Shown here: positions 17,972-27,179 of the stretch, piece by piece
How positions within the stretch are numbered: position 1 is the stretch's first letter
Layout of the letters: each line of letters opens with the position of its first letter
Assembly: GCF_001425835.1 (NCBI RefSeq)
Contig: NZ_LMDP01000003.1
Span: 194,001 to 258,000, forward strand
Source of the DNA: Afipia sp. Root123D2
Lineage (GTDB): Bacteria; Pseudomonadota; Alphaproteobacteria; Rhizobiales; Xanthobacteraceae
Reading direction: 5' to 3'
Length of the DNA stretch: 64,000 nucleotides
Program-made: the position numbers and the translations under genes
The notes under the pieces: generated by a model
What the model was told of the DNA's origin: nothing
The model's database searches: none
The model's input: only the letters and a program-made list of their open reading frames with translations

Positions 17972-19366
17972 ATGGCCGTCGGCGATGAGCAGCGACTGAT
18001 CACGCCGATCAGCCAGCGGCAGTTTGAGCTCTATGCGCTGTCGCTCGAACGTGGGCCCAATTTTGATCCCGCGCAGATCTTCGGGAGCTATCAAGCCGGA
18101 CACGGCAGCGCGAGCGGCTGCATCCTCCTCGATCCGGAGCGCGGGACCTTCACCGCCCTGGCCTTGCGCAGGCGTGTCGATCATCGCTGGGTCCGCGTCG
18201 ATGAAGGCGGCCCCTATCCCACTCCCGAAGCCGCGCTGGATCAGCTCACCATCAGCATGCGCGCTGGCGAGCCGCCCGAGCCATTGCCGCCGGGCGCACG
18301 GCGACGGCCGCTTCTGCTGAAGACCGGATCGCGAGGCACATCGCCGGAGTTCGACCTGCTGACGAGCACGATCAGCCATTTCCCGGCGCTGATGGCGGTC
18401 GGCGAATGCTACCTCGCGCTTCCCAATCCGGATGCCAATTTCGTCCCCGATCTGCAGACCAGCAATTTCGCGTCCCGCCTCTTCGAACTCTATCTTCTTG
18501 CCTGCTTCCGCGAGCAAGGCCTGATCGTCCGGCAGAAGCATGTCTCACCGGACTTCCTGATCGAGAACGATGGCGCCGCCTGCTGGATCGAAGCCGTGAC
18601 CGCGAATTCCGAGACGCCCCGCTCCGGCGGGATCGGGGACTGGGTGCATGCTCCGGTCGATCGAAATGAACGCTTAACCGGCGCGCCAGCTGAGCGCTTC
18701 GCCAAGACGCTGCGCGGCAAGCTTCAGCGCAACTATCATGAGCTGGATCATGTAAAGGGGATACCCTTCGCTCTGGCGATCGCTGACTTCTATGAATCCG
18801 GCTCGATGGTTTGGAGCCGCGAGGCTTTGCCGACCTATCTCTACGGCCTGCGGGCAGATGTCGAAGGCGAAGGCGCCGGGCGACGTGCGATCGGCACGCC
18901 GATCAACAATCTTACGGGCAGGCACGGCATTCCGGCCGGGCTATTCCGCGATCCCGACTTCGCTCACCTCTCTGCCGTCATCTTCAGCAACGCGGCGACG
19001 CTCGCCAAATTCAACCGCATGGGCTTTCTCGCTGGATGGCGGCCGCCGGGCCTCACGATGACCCGCCGCGGCATTCTCTTCGACCGAACGCCGGGCGCGC
19101 TGGAGCCCATTGATTTCGATCTGTCGGTCGACAGCGCCGAATACCAAGCGCTCTGGCCTTGGGGCGAAGCCTGGTGTCAGGAACTGGAGGTCTTTCACAA
19201 CCCACAGGCGACGCACCCCATTCCCTTCGATCTCATACCCGGCGCGACCCATTGGTTCGAGCGCGGCGGCGACGTCGAGTGCAACACCATGTGGGCGAAC
19301 TCGGTCATTTCATCGATCACTCATCTGCGCATGGCCGGCGCGCAAGGCGAAAGCGAGCGGCCATGA
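17972..19366 (+). CDS. Nuclease-fold-like protein with PD...WIEA motif (copy 2)
   Basis: This protein is 464 aa from ATG 17972, chosen for the GAGG seven bases upstream; a GTG at 17933 would add 13 residues. Residues 170-210 repeat the pattern of the preceding gene: LFELYLLACFREQG (E172), then VSPDFLIEND (D194), then ACWIEAVT (E207). The last 130 residues also echo copy 1: SAVIFSNAATLAKFNRMGFLAG parallels ISGVIWSRVGLGNLSRRS, and a YxNP/FHNPQA stretch follows. An extra N-terminal ~110 residues (QLTISMRAGEPPEPLPPG) are unique to this copy. The two probably act as a heteromer, and the missing ExK lysine leaves nuclease activity open. Confidence 0.6.
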   Translation: MAVGDEQRLITPISQRQFELYALSLERGPNFDPAQIFGSYQAGHGSASGCILLDPERGTFTALALRRRVDHRWVRVDEGGPYPTPEAALDQLTISMRAGEPPEPLPPGARRRPLLLKTGSRGTSPEFDLLTSTISHFPALMAVGECYLALPNPDANFVPDLQTSNFASRLFELYLLACFREQGLIVRQKHVSPDFLIENDGAACWIEAVTANSETPRSGGIGDWVHAPVDRNERLTGAPAERFAKTLRGKLQRNYHELDHVKGIPFALAIADFYESGSMVWSREALPTYLYGLRADVEGEGAGRRAIGTPINNLTGRHGIPAGLFRDPDFAHLSAVIFSNAATLAKFNRMGFLAGWRPPGLTMTRRGILFDRTPGALEPIDFDLSVDSAEYQALWPWGEAWCQELEVFHNPQATHPIPFDLIPGATHWFERGGDVECNTMWANSVISSITHLRMAGAQGESERP

Positions 19367-19421
19367 TCTGCCCGCCATGCATGCGTCGCCGTCCTCGCCC
19401 ATCAAAGGAGCATCGTTGAAC

Positions 19422-20344
19422 ATGGAAACGGAACCATCCGACCGGACCATCGTCCTCCATCTCCTGCGCGGGGCTGTACCCGAGCGCGCCGACGAGATCA
19501 GCGGCCTATGGAGCCAGTATGGTCATGGTGTGGAAGTCGCGCCGAGCACCAAGGGCGTGACGATGAAGGCCGATGACAAGCGCATCCAGTTCGACACCAA
19601 GACGATCGACTTTTTCTGGCTGCTCGGCTTCAGCGCATGGCGTGCCATCGAGGTGTATTCGCCGGCCCTGCTGGTGGCGACATGGACCGGAATGCCGCTT
19701 GATCAGGCCCTCAAGATCGATGCCGAACGGGGGCAATACGAATTCGATTACAAGCAGCGCGTCAGCACCGCTCAATCGCTCATCGCGGCCGAACAGACCG
19801 CACAGATTTCCTGGCCTGCGGACATCCCCGAGCCGACCGCTGACCGCGACAGCTTGGGAGATGTCCAGCACAAGACGATGTTCGACCTCGTCGCGTTTGC
19901 CCTGGCCTTCGCGCTGCTGCACGAATTCCGGCACGTCATGTATTGCGCCGACAAGAGCGCACCGTCGACACTGCCCGAGGAGGAAATCGGCTGCGATAAC
20001 TGGGCCCGCGAGTTCATGACCAGCGGCCTCGCCGCCTATGCGAAGGAGCATAGGACAACTACGCTCAAGTCCAGCAGAAGCGCGCGATGGGAATAGCGCT
20101 CGCCGCCGTGATCATCCATGCGATGACGCCGACCCACGCGCATTGGGGCAATCGGCAGTATCCACCGATCGCCGAGCGGCTGACGGCGATGATCGGAGGC
20201 TACAATCTGCCGCCCGGCTCGTCCTTCTGGCCCTTCACGGCCTGCCTTTTGATCACGCTGATGAGGCAGGAGGGCCGGCCGCTCGACATCATCGCGTACT
20301 CAAATCAGGAAATGGTCGAGGCCCTGCTCGACCGGCTCCGTTGA
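19422..20344 (+). pseudogene. Lit/peptidase U49-like HExxH metalloprotease, frameshifted
   Basis: Frame 1 (from 19422) encodes LLHEFRHVMYC with H167-E168 and H171, followed by EEEIGCDNWAREF, an HExxH...E/CD-W-A zinc-protease pattern like the Lit phage-exclusion peptidases. The frame runs off into TTTLKSSRSARWE and stops at 20096. In a second frame the text resumes at about 20054 as DNYAQVQQKRAMGIALAAV and continues through HWGNRQYPPIAERL (a typical end of this family) to the stop at 20344. Joining the frames needs one added base near 20050 and gives about 307 aa. The gene is therefore broken by a single-base deletion, or the sequence has an error there. Both catalytic halves are otherwise well preserved, which suggests recent loss. 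Confidence 0.72.
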
Positions 20345-20362
20345 CGCTGCGGGGAGCGCGAC

Positions 20363-20866
20363 GTGCCGGTCTATTTCATTGGCGAAGATGAAAACGGATG
20401 CTCCCCGATCAAGATCGGCGTGGCGAAGAACATCGAGGCGCGCCAGCGCAACCTCCACACGGGGAATCCTTTGGAGCTGCGACTGCTCGGGTGGATCGAA
20501 GCGACCGACGCCTTCCAGCTTGAACGAGAGCTGCACAAGCATTTTGGATCGACCCATGTGCGTGGAGAATGGTTCGACATCGAGCCGGGTGACATCCTGG
20601 CCATTCTCAAGCGCGCCGGCCGCGCTGGATTTGTCGCCAAGAACGCCGATGCTTTCCAGATCGTCGGTTATGATCGCGACGCCATTCCCGAATACCTCGG
20701 CGTGTGGGAATGGGCCGATCTGGAAATCGACGAATGCTGCCCGTTCTGCGGATGTCTATGCGGCATGCATTTTCAGGAAGCCTCGCAGATGTACTATTGC
20801 ATCCGATGCGACACGCTGACCGACTTTTCCGAGCTCGATCCGCGTGAGTATCCGCCGGACGAGTGA
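20363..20866 (+). CDS. GIY-YIG nuclease-superfamily (T5orf172/Mug113-like) protein with zinc ribbon
   Basis: This 167-aa protein has an N-terminus VYFIGEDENG..IKIGVAKNIEARQRNLHTGNP and then ELHKHFGSTHVRGEWFDI. This matches the T5orf172/Mug113 branch of GIY-YIG nucleases: YFI for GIY, KIG for YIG, R for the catalytic arginine, E and N/H later. The last 50 residues contain CPFCG-x-LCG and YYCIRC, a four-cysteine zinc ribbon not usually attached to this domain. The start is GTG 20363 with GGGGAGCG upstream. It begins 18 bases after the protease remnant and closes the plus-strand run. Confidence 0.75.
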   Translation: MPVYFIGEDENGCSPIKIGVAKNIEARQRNLHTGNPLELRLLGWIEATDAFQLERELHKHFGSTHVRGEWFDIEPGDILAILKRAGRAGFVAKNADAFQIVGYDRDAIPEYLGVWEWADLEIDECCPFCGCLCGMHFQEASQMYYCIRCDTLTDFSELDPREYPPDE

Positions 20867-21084
20867 TGTCCTGAAAGGCGGAAAGATGCCAATCCTGAGA
20901 AGCTGAAACCCGGCTTTGCGCTTCTGAGGGGAACGCCATCCCCTGCGGCCGGCCTTCGTCTCAGCCGCCCCCTTTTGCGGGGAGCCCCCGCAACGCCCCC
21001 TTCAGAGTGAGAGTGCGGACCGGCTTCGCCGTGACGGGTTGAGGGCTGAAAGAGGGGCCCCGGCGCCGGTCGCGGAGATCGGTG

Positions 21085-21453
21085 ATGTCCAGAAAGACCT
21101 GACAAGCTCGGGCTGGCCAGGACCGGGCGAGCTATACGATGAACTTACCGACAATATCATCGCAGAACTTGAGGCCGGGCGCGTGCCTGGGTCCAACCTT
21201 GGAGGACGGCGGCTGCGAAGGCGCCACTTGCCAAACGCCGCGACCGGGCGGAATTATTCCGGGATCAACGTGCTGATCCTTTGGAGCGCCGCGGCACGGC
21301 TTTTCGGGCCAGAGCGGGCCCACCTTCCGCCAGGCGCTCGCGCTCGGCGGCAATGTCCGCAACGGCGAGCGCGGCACGTCCGTCGTGTACGCCGACCGAT
21401 TCGTACCCGACGACGAGAAGCGGCGCGCCCGAGCAGGCGCGAGCGGCGATTGA
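21085..21453 (+). pseudogene. Decayed, truncated ardC (antirestriction protein) relic
   Basis: Pieces of the ArdC N-terminal domain lie in three frames: ELYDELTDNIIAELEAGRVP; then, after one shift, WVQPW; then NAATGRNYSGINVLILW back in the first frame; then FRQALALGGNVRNGERGTSVVYADRF in a third frame, ending at TGA 21451-21453. The catalytic C-terminal protease part is missing. ArdC is carried by conjugative plasmids and integrative elements to block restriction, so this marks a lost element. The 218 bases between it and the GIY-YIG gene hold only a short GAGGGG...CCCCT hairpin and the usual leader preceding ardC. Confidence 0.75.
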
Positions 21454-21509
21454 TTGCTGCGCAATCTTGCTATGCTCGGACCCTTCCCTCCTAGTGATTC
21501 GCGCCTGCC

Positions 21510-23300
21510 ATGAGCATTTTATCAAGCGATCCGATTACTCAGCTCGCATTCTCGATGTTCGAGAGCAAGGGTGTCTATGCTTTGCTTCTCGGCTCTGGTC
21601 TCTCTCGTGCAGCCGGGATTCCAACTGGATGGGAAATCACTTTGGACCTAGTTCGACGAGTCGCGCTCGCGCAAGGCGTCAAGAATCAGTCCGATTGGGC
21701 GACGTGGTATCGCAAAACGTATGGTGCGGAACCCGATTATTCAGCGATTCTAGCAGGACTGGCGGCCTCGCCTGCCGAACGGCGATCCATCTTACATTCG
21801 TACATCGAGCCTGACGAAGACGATCGTGCAGAGGGTAAGAAACTTCCGACAGCCGCGCACCATGCAATCGCGGGCCTGGTTCGCGACGGGTATGTCCGAG
21901 TGATACTAACGACCAATTTCGATCGGCTATTAGAAAATGCACTGCGAGAAGTTGGCGTTGAGCCAACTGTCGTCACCTCCGTCGACAGCTTGTCAGGAGC
22001 CGAGCCGCTCACACATAGCCCGTGCTACGTGCTGAAGCTTCATGGTGACTACAAGGATGCACGCATCCTGAATACCGACGAAGAGTTAGGCGTGTATCCG
22101 CCGCAATACGATGCGCTGCTCGACCGCATTTTGGATGAGCACGGTCTTATAGTTTGCGGTTGGTCAGGCGAGTGGGATGACGCGCTACGGGCAGCATTGT
22201 TGCGCGCTCCTAACAGGCGTTACCCTACTTTCTGGAGCATACGGGGGAAAGTTGGGAGCGGCGCAGAGCCCATCATCAGTCAGCGTAAGGCTGTGACCAT
22301 TCCGGTTGCCGACGCCGATAGCTTTTTTCTGAAGTTGGCCGAGCTGGTGAAAACACTCGCCGAGACTCGGAAGCAGAGTCCGCTGACGATTGATATCCTC
22401 GTCGGCTCTATCAAGCGGTACGTTGCGAGGCCGGAATTTCGCATTCGACTCGATGAAGTCATCACACAGGAAGTTAACAAGCTTTTCGACCGCCTCGACG
22501 CGAAGGAGCTCTCTCCGCAGGGTGTGTGGTCCGTTGAGGAATTCCGCCGACGCCTTAAACTCTATGAGGCCACTACCGAGCCGCTCGCGAAAGCCTTTGG
22601 TGTTCTCGGACGATGGGGGGATGACGCCGAGCTTGCACTCATTGCCGATACGATCCGCGGCGTCGTTGCCAGGGCGAACAAGGTGGGCAGCGGCCTGAAT
22701 ATATGGCTTGATCTAAGGACGTATCCGGCCGTTCTGCTCATGACTGCATATGGGCTCGGACTTGCGAGAGCAGAGCGTTGGAAGACCTTGCATGACCTGT
22801 TTTCTCTCTCGATGCCTAGGGACGAGCGGGACCCAAAACGTCTCGTGAATTCGCTCTTCCTGTGGGACTGGAGGGGGTCAGACGACAATCTCTGGAATAA
22901 CGTTGAAGGTTTCACGACAGGCAACAACCGCCGAAAAACACCACTCAGCGACCATCTATTCGACGTATCCTTCGAGTGGGGCACGGCGTTTTTGGGCGTC
23001 CCCACAGACAATGCTCTGCTGTTCGATCGTTTTGAGGCGCTGGGGGCGTTGGTCCACCTTGAAGAGAACAGTGAAAGGGCACTGAAGGATCAACTGGAGA
23101 ACGGCGACAGGAAGGCTAGGATGTCTGTCGGTCGCATCGGCTGGCGAAGCGAGGGGCGACGCTCAATAGAACACGAGCTGAAATCAACTCCTACCAGGCA
23201 ACAACTGCTTAAAGCAGGGTTCGCATTGGGCAGTGAAGCATACCTCGATCTATTCTTGGAAAACCTATCACGGGTAGCACGATGGATGGAGTGGCGCTGA
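21510..23300 (+). CDS. Stand-alone SIR2-domain defence-type protein
   Basis: This is a 596-aa protein. Residues about 22-40 read VYALLLGSGLSRAAGIPTG, then ILTTNFDRLLENA (N136, D138), then LKLHGD (H178), and GLIVCGWSGEWDD. These are the NAD-binding and catalytic blocks of SIR2-like effectors. The C-terminal 330 residues are helical and unrecognised, and are likely a sensor or oligomerisation domain. It is clearly different from the HerA-linked SIR2 at 10254-11558. It is the first gene after the ardC relic, starting at ATG 21510 with no close upstream neighbour. Probable abortive-infection NADase (family knowledge); the trigger is unknown. Confidence 0.82.
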   Translation: MSILSSDPITQLAFSMFESKGVYALLLGSGLSRAAGIPTGWEITLDLVRRVALAQGVKNQSDWATWYRKTYGAEPDYSAILAGLAASPAERRSILHSYIEPDEDDRAEGKKLPTAAHHAIAGLVRDGYVRVILTTNFDRLLENALREVGVEPTVVTSVDSLSGAEPLTHSPCYVLKLHGDYKDARILNTDEELGVYPPQYDALLDRILDEHGLIVCGWSGEWDDALRAALLRAPNRRYPTFWSIRGKVGSGAEPIISQRKAVTIPVADADSFFLKLAELVKTLAETRKQSPLTIDILVGSIKRYVARPEFRIRLDEVITQEVNKLFDRLDAKELSPQGVWSVEEFRRRLKLYEATTEPLAKAFGVLGRWGDDAELALIADTIRGVVARANKVGSGLNIWLDLRTYPAVLLMTAYGLGLARAERWKTLHDLFSLSMPRDERDPKRLVNSLFLWDWRGSDDNLWNNVEGFTTGNNRRKTPLSDHLFDVSFEWGTAFLGVPTDNALLFDRFEALGALVHLEENSERALKDQLENGDRKARMSVGRIGWRSEGRRSIEHELKSTPTRQQLLKAGFALGSEAYLDLFLENLSRVARWMEWR

Positions 23301-23339
23301 CACTCCACCTGGCGATACCGGCCAGGGAGCAGCCGGACG

Positions 23340-25205
23340 ATGTCTATACGCCTGAGAGAACTGTTTGCCTGTACGGAGCAAGGCGGCGCTTTCGTCGCCG
23401 AATCTGCCGATGGTCGACTCCTGCATATTGGCGAGGTGCCCTCCGGGCTCGCCTGCAACTGCGTCTGTCCCGGCTGCGGAAGGCGGATGGTTGCGAAAAA
23501 GGGAGATGTGCAGGCCCACCATTTTGCGCACAATGCTCAGCAAGATGGCCGGTCATGCGCGTCCGCCGGCGAGACGGCCCTGCATAAGTTTGCGAAACTC
23601 ATTTTGGATGAGCGCCTGGAAATTACTTTGCCAGCGCAGGTCGTGGAGGAGCAGAAGGATCGCGAAGTTGTTGTCCGGGCGGCGAAGCGTACTTTCGATC
23701 GAGCGATCCTAGAAACCAAAGATGGGCAGATCGTTCCCGACGTCGTGCTGCTCTTACGCGATCGCAGGCTCATCGTAGAATTCAAGGTCACTCATCCGTG
23801 CGACTCAATAAAAATCGCCCGGATCCAAGCGATGGATGTCGGCGCAATCGAGATCGACCTCTCCCAGTACCGCGACCACAAGCTCAGCGAGATCGGAGAC
23901 CGGATACTTTACGACGCGCCGCGAACATGGCTGCACAATCCGCGGGAACGTGAAGCGCGCGCACGCCTCGAAGTGAGAGCGCTACAGCGAGCAGAGGAGA
24001 GGCGGACGCAAATCGAAAATTACCGCGGCTCCTATCGCCATCGTTCACCGTCAGAATCCCCGGGAAGCGGGGCATGCGAATCTTCGGCCCGGAAAAACGG
24101 CCTCGCCGACCTCATCAATCTGCCGGTATATGGGGCTGGTTGCTTCACAGTGGCCGTTGCGGAATGGCAAGCGGCTATTCTGGAAGCATTGCTCGCTCCA
24201 ACGAAAACGCCTTTCCGAACTCGAAATGGGCTCGCGGCACTCCGAAGCAGACGATGGCTCGACTCATCGTTTGCTGACATTTCGGACGAAATCGTATGTG
24301 GGGTGCGAGCGGCCGGGATTCCGTTCAACTCCCCCTTCCAGGCCGTCGAAGCATATCTAACGCAACTCGAGCGCCTTGGCTTCGTTCATTCGGATCCGAC
24401 TGAGATTTGGCGGCCCTCACATACGCTACAGGCACGGATCGATAAGGCGCGCGAGCTCCGCGCGCGACCGGTCAAGCGTACGCGCGAGCTCCGTCAATTA
24501 GTTGAGGAGCTGATTGCCACTCTTCCAGCGGATGAGACCGCTGCTTTCGTATTTGAACAATGGTGGAGTTCAATGCTCCCGGAACGCGGCCATTCACCTC
24601 GTGATGCGATCGACTTCGATGAAACGAAGTGGCGATCGCTCACGAACGACCTGGATAATATCGCGACGCAAATCCGGTTCTCGCCGCGAGAACGCTTAGA
24701 CCTTTTTGGGCTTCCCTACCACGGCGCCCTGGCGCGCGCACTTGAGCGCAAGCATGCAGAAGAAGCCGAACGTCAACGCGCCAATCAAGCGAAAATCGAG
24801 GCAGATAAAGCTGCCCGCGTCGCCGATCTGCAGCATCGCGCGCTTCGACAGATCGGGAGAGAAGCGGAACTCTGGCTCGTGACGACAAACTCTAACACTG
24901 GGGGACGCCCTCCCATCGAGGTCGCTTTGGATAGCGAAGCTGGTCACGAGGATGCGGTCCGCGCGCTCCATTACCGAGCAAGAGAGATTGAGGTTCAGCA
25001 TCGAGCAAGCGAGCGGAAGGCAAAAGCCGTGGCGGAGCTCGCCGCGCTCGCCCAATCCCGGTATTACGACGACGAGCGAGCTAATTTATGGATGCGAGGC
25101 AGGAGGCGGGAATTAGGTGGTAAATCGCCGGAGGAGTTCACGGTTGATGATGCTACCCGGCAGCGGTGTAGTGAGCTGCTACCTACGAAACGTTCGCGTC
25201 GATAG
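23340..25205 (+). CDS. CoiA-like protein: zinc finger plus PD-(D/E)XK nuclease domain
   Basis: This is a 621-aa protein. An N-terminal zinc-binding segment CPGCGRRMVAKKG (C43, C46) with AHHFAH (H60, H61, H64) matches the CoiA-like N-terminus. It is followed by a nuclease core: IVPDVVLLLRDRRLIVEFKVTH, with D134 and E147-x-K149. The remaining 450 residues are helical and charged, including a likely coiled coil at about 475-500 (ERKHAEEAERQRANQAKIEADKAARVADLQ region). CoiA acts in natural competence, but many relatives sit in defence islands with no competence genes, as here. It starts 40 bases after the SIR2 stop, so the two are probably co-transcribed. Confidence 0.75.
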   Translation: MSIRLRELFACTEQGGAFVAESADGRLLHIGEVPSGLACNCVCPGCGRRMVAKKGDVQAHHFAHNAQQDGRSCASAGETALHKFAKLILDERLEITLPAQVVEEQKDREVVVRAAKRTFDRAILETKDGQIVPDVVLLLRDRRLIVEFKVTHPCDSIKIARIQAMDVGAIEIDLSQYRDHKLSEIGDRILYDAPRTWLHNPREREARARLEVRALQRAEERRTQIENYRGSYRHRSPSESPGSGACESSARKNGLADLINLPVYGAGCFTVAVAEWQAAILEALLAPTKTPFRTRNGLAALRSRRWLDSSFADISDEIVCGVRAAGIPFNSPFQAVEAYLTQLERLGFVHSDPTEIWRPSHTLQARIDKARELRARPVKRTRELRQLVEELIATLPADETAAFVFEQWWSSMLPERGHSPRDAIDFDETKWRSLTNDLDNIATQIRFSPRERLDLFGLPYHGALARALERKHAEEAERQRANQAKIEADKAARVADLQHRALRQIGREAELWLVTTNSNTGGRPPIEVALDSEAGHEDAVRALHYRAREIEVQHRASERKAKAVAELAALAQSRYYDDERANLWMRGRRRELGGKSPEEFTVDDATRQRCSELLPTKRSRR

Positions 25206-25244
25206 GAACTCGGATGTTCTGTGTCAATACACCGCATAGAGACA

Positions 25245-26519
25245 ATGAACCGGCCTTCTAAAAAGCACCACTTCGTACCACAGGCGCAGCTTCGAAATTT
25301 CTCTGCGGACGCGGAGCGCCGTTTTCTCTATGTGCTCGACAAACAAACGGATCGATCATTCCGAACTTCGATCCTCAACGCTGGCTCAGAGAACGACTTC
25401 AACACCATCAGTCTCGGCGCCAGCAAGTGGAACTTCGAAGATCTGTTCCAGGAAGTCGACACCCGGTCGGCTTTGCTTATTGCGGAGATCCTCTCGCGCA
25501 AATCGCTAGCCTGGCTATCCGAGGATGATCGGCTTGCTTTGGCCGACTTGTTCGCCACCCAGATGCTTCGCACGCATTTCAGTCGAACCACGCGGGCGCA
25601 CCTCGCTGATCGTCTTCGGGAGATCACACGGCAGCTCGGCTACGATCCGGATCAGAATCCGACCATGGCGACGCCCCCCGATGCAGCACTGCGCCTCGGC
25701 GCAGTACGGACATTCCTTGATCGCAGCGAGCAGGTCGTCGCGCTTCTGCGCCTGTATCCCGCCTTATACCGAGCAAACGGGGACCATCGGTTCATAATCT
25801 CTGATCATCCCACCGCAGTGATGAATGCTTTTCCCTATGGGGAACTCGGACTTACTTCGCACGGCATACTAGTCGTCCTGCCGATCTCACCAGAGATTAT
25901 GATTGCCTTGCACTGCCCGACAATTGTGAAGCGCTATGAGTTCGCTGAACAAGCGAGTCTCGAGGCAGATCAAAAGGAGCGAGTGTTCCGATACAGAGAC
26001 GGCCTCAGGTCCGGCAATCCGATCGATATTGATGAAGATGCGGTCCTGTTCCTCAATCATCAGCAAACGGTTCATAGTGCGCGGTACCTCTACGCGGCCA
26101 CCGACACATTCGATCGCGCGCGTGAAGCGTTGGAACAGCAACCTCACCTTCGGTCCGTCACGACACACCTTACGTTCGGCGAAATGGGACGGCCGTCTAA
26201 ACGACATTCAGAGATGCAATCGGGAATACACCTCGTAGTACGCGGTCCTGCCGATCACGGGATCCTCACAATCGAGGAAATCGATCCTTCCGGAGAAGGG
26301 ATCACCGCTCGGACCGGCCAGATCACATTGTTAGCCCAAATGGCATCGGATCAGGGCATGCTCCGTGTCGAACTCTACGTCGATGGACGCCCCATGCGCA
26401 CCTTGGGCGCTGCCATGGTGGAGCCTCTTGGAAACACAGCCGATGGCTGGTTCCGCGTAGTTCACCGCGATGCCAGTTTGAGAGAGTTAGGCAAGCGTCT
26501 CGATCGCAACCGCTTGTAG
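25245..26519 (+). CDS. DUF4238 family protein
   Basis: This protein is 424 aa from ATG 25245; a GTG at 25221 would add eight residues. The N-terminus KKHHFVPQAQLRNFS is the diagnostic start of DUF4238. It is followed by SENDFNTI and a segment LFATQMLRTHFSRTTRA. The middle contains FIISDHPTAVMNAFPYGELGLTSHGILVVLPISPEI, also typical of the family, and TVHSARYLYA. No biochemical function is established for DUF4238; members are frequent in genomic islands. It starts 39 bases after the CoiA-like gene and completes a SIR2 - CoiA-like - DUF4238 run. Confidence 0.75.
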   Translation: MNRPSKKHHFVPQAQLRNFSADAERRFLYVLDKQTDRSFRTSILNAGSENDFNTISLGASKWNFEDLFQEVDTRSALLIAEILSRKSLAWLSEDDRLALADLFATQMLRTHFSRTTRAHLADRLREITRQLGYDPDQNPTMATPPDAALRLGAVRTFLDRSEQVVALLRLYPALYRANGDHRFIISDHPTAVMNAFPYGELGLTSHGILVVLPISPEIMIALHCPTIVKRYEFAEQASLEADQKERVFRYRDGLRSGNPIDIDEDAVLFLNHQQTVHSARYLYAATDTFDRAREALEQQPHLRSVTTHLTFGEMGRPSKRHSEMQSGIHLVVRGPADHGILTIEEIDPSGEGITARTGQITLLAQMASDQGMLRVELYVDGRPMRTLGAAMVEPLGNTADGWFRVVHRDASLRELGKRLDRNRL

Positions 26520-26928
26520 CCTTCCATTTCCGGCGAGCAGGTCCCCGATATCAAACTTCGAGCAGTTGGCAGCACAGGCCTGTTCCACAGCATGCAGCGC
26601 AACCTCTCACGTCAAAAGCACTAGGTGACAATACAAGCGTCCGCGAGCCGCGCTTCCTCGTCCATCCGATTTGCACGCTACAGCACTCTGGACTTGGGGG
26701 CGGCATCAGGGGACCCTTTGTTTGGCATCGTAGACAATTTAGATCGATGCATGGCAATTGGGTTACGCGTAGATGGCGCCGAAACGGGTCAGCAGGAATC
26801 TCGTCAGCCACCACAACGGTAGGTCTTCTGGCGAGCCCGCACCGACAGCGTCGCGCCATGGATATGCGCATCTCACTCAGCGCGGTTTTGATCTTATCGG
26901 GGGATCATCGAAGCGCTTGCAGGGACTC
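26520..26928 (+). other. Intergenic region without a convincing gene
   Basis: These 409 bases between the DUF4238 and excisionase-like genes are less GC-rich than their surroundings. Open frames on both strands lack motifs and ribosome sites, including a 106-codon minus frame rich in Cys. The stretch may be debris of a deleted element; no repeats or terminators were found. Confidence 0.4.
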
Positions 26929-27138
26929 ATGGTTGAGAGTGATAACAACAAGCGGCGCCGGCTCGTCGAGTTCAAGGATGGTTGCCGCTATGGCAAATTT
27001 GGAAGAACTAAAGCTTATGAGCTGATCGCCCACGAGAGGATCAGGGCCTACAAGATGGGGGGCAAGACCATGATTGATCTCAACAGCATAGATGAATATC
27101 ATGCTTCGCTGCCGAGGGTCGAAACGAGAGCAAGCTAG
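26929..27138 (+). CDS. Excisionase/AlpA-like small helix-turn-helix protein
   Basis: This protein is 69 aa from ATG 26929 with AGGGA five bases upstream. The sequence has RTKAYELIAHERIRAYKMGGKTMIDLNSIDEYHASLP, the winged-helix excisionase pattern: recognition helix, 'IRAYK', wing 'GGKTMID', final helix. Such proteins direct excision or regulate integrative elements. There is no intact integrase nearby, but an integrase relic lies 1.6 kb to the right, so the gene probably belongs to that element. Confidence 0.7.
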   Translation: MVESDNNKRRRLVEFKDGCRYGKFGRTKAYELIAHERIRAYKMGGKTMIDLNSIDEYHASLPRVETRAS

Positions 27139-27179
27139 GCCGCCGATCTGCGCAGCCGCTAAGTCCTCACACTGCTGCC

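Noticed and set aside
19363-19419. Small ORF starting MICPPCMRRR overlapping the end of the 464-aa gene
   Set aside because: Only 18 codons, no independent support; the ATGA overlap can arise by chance.
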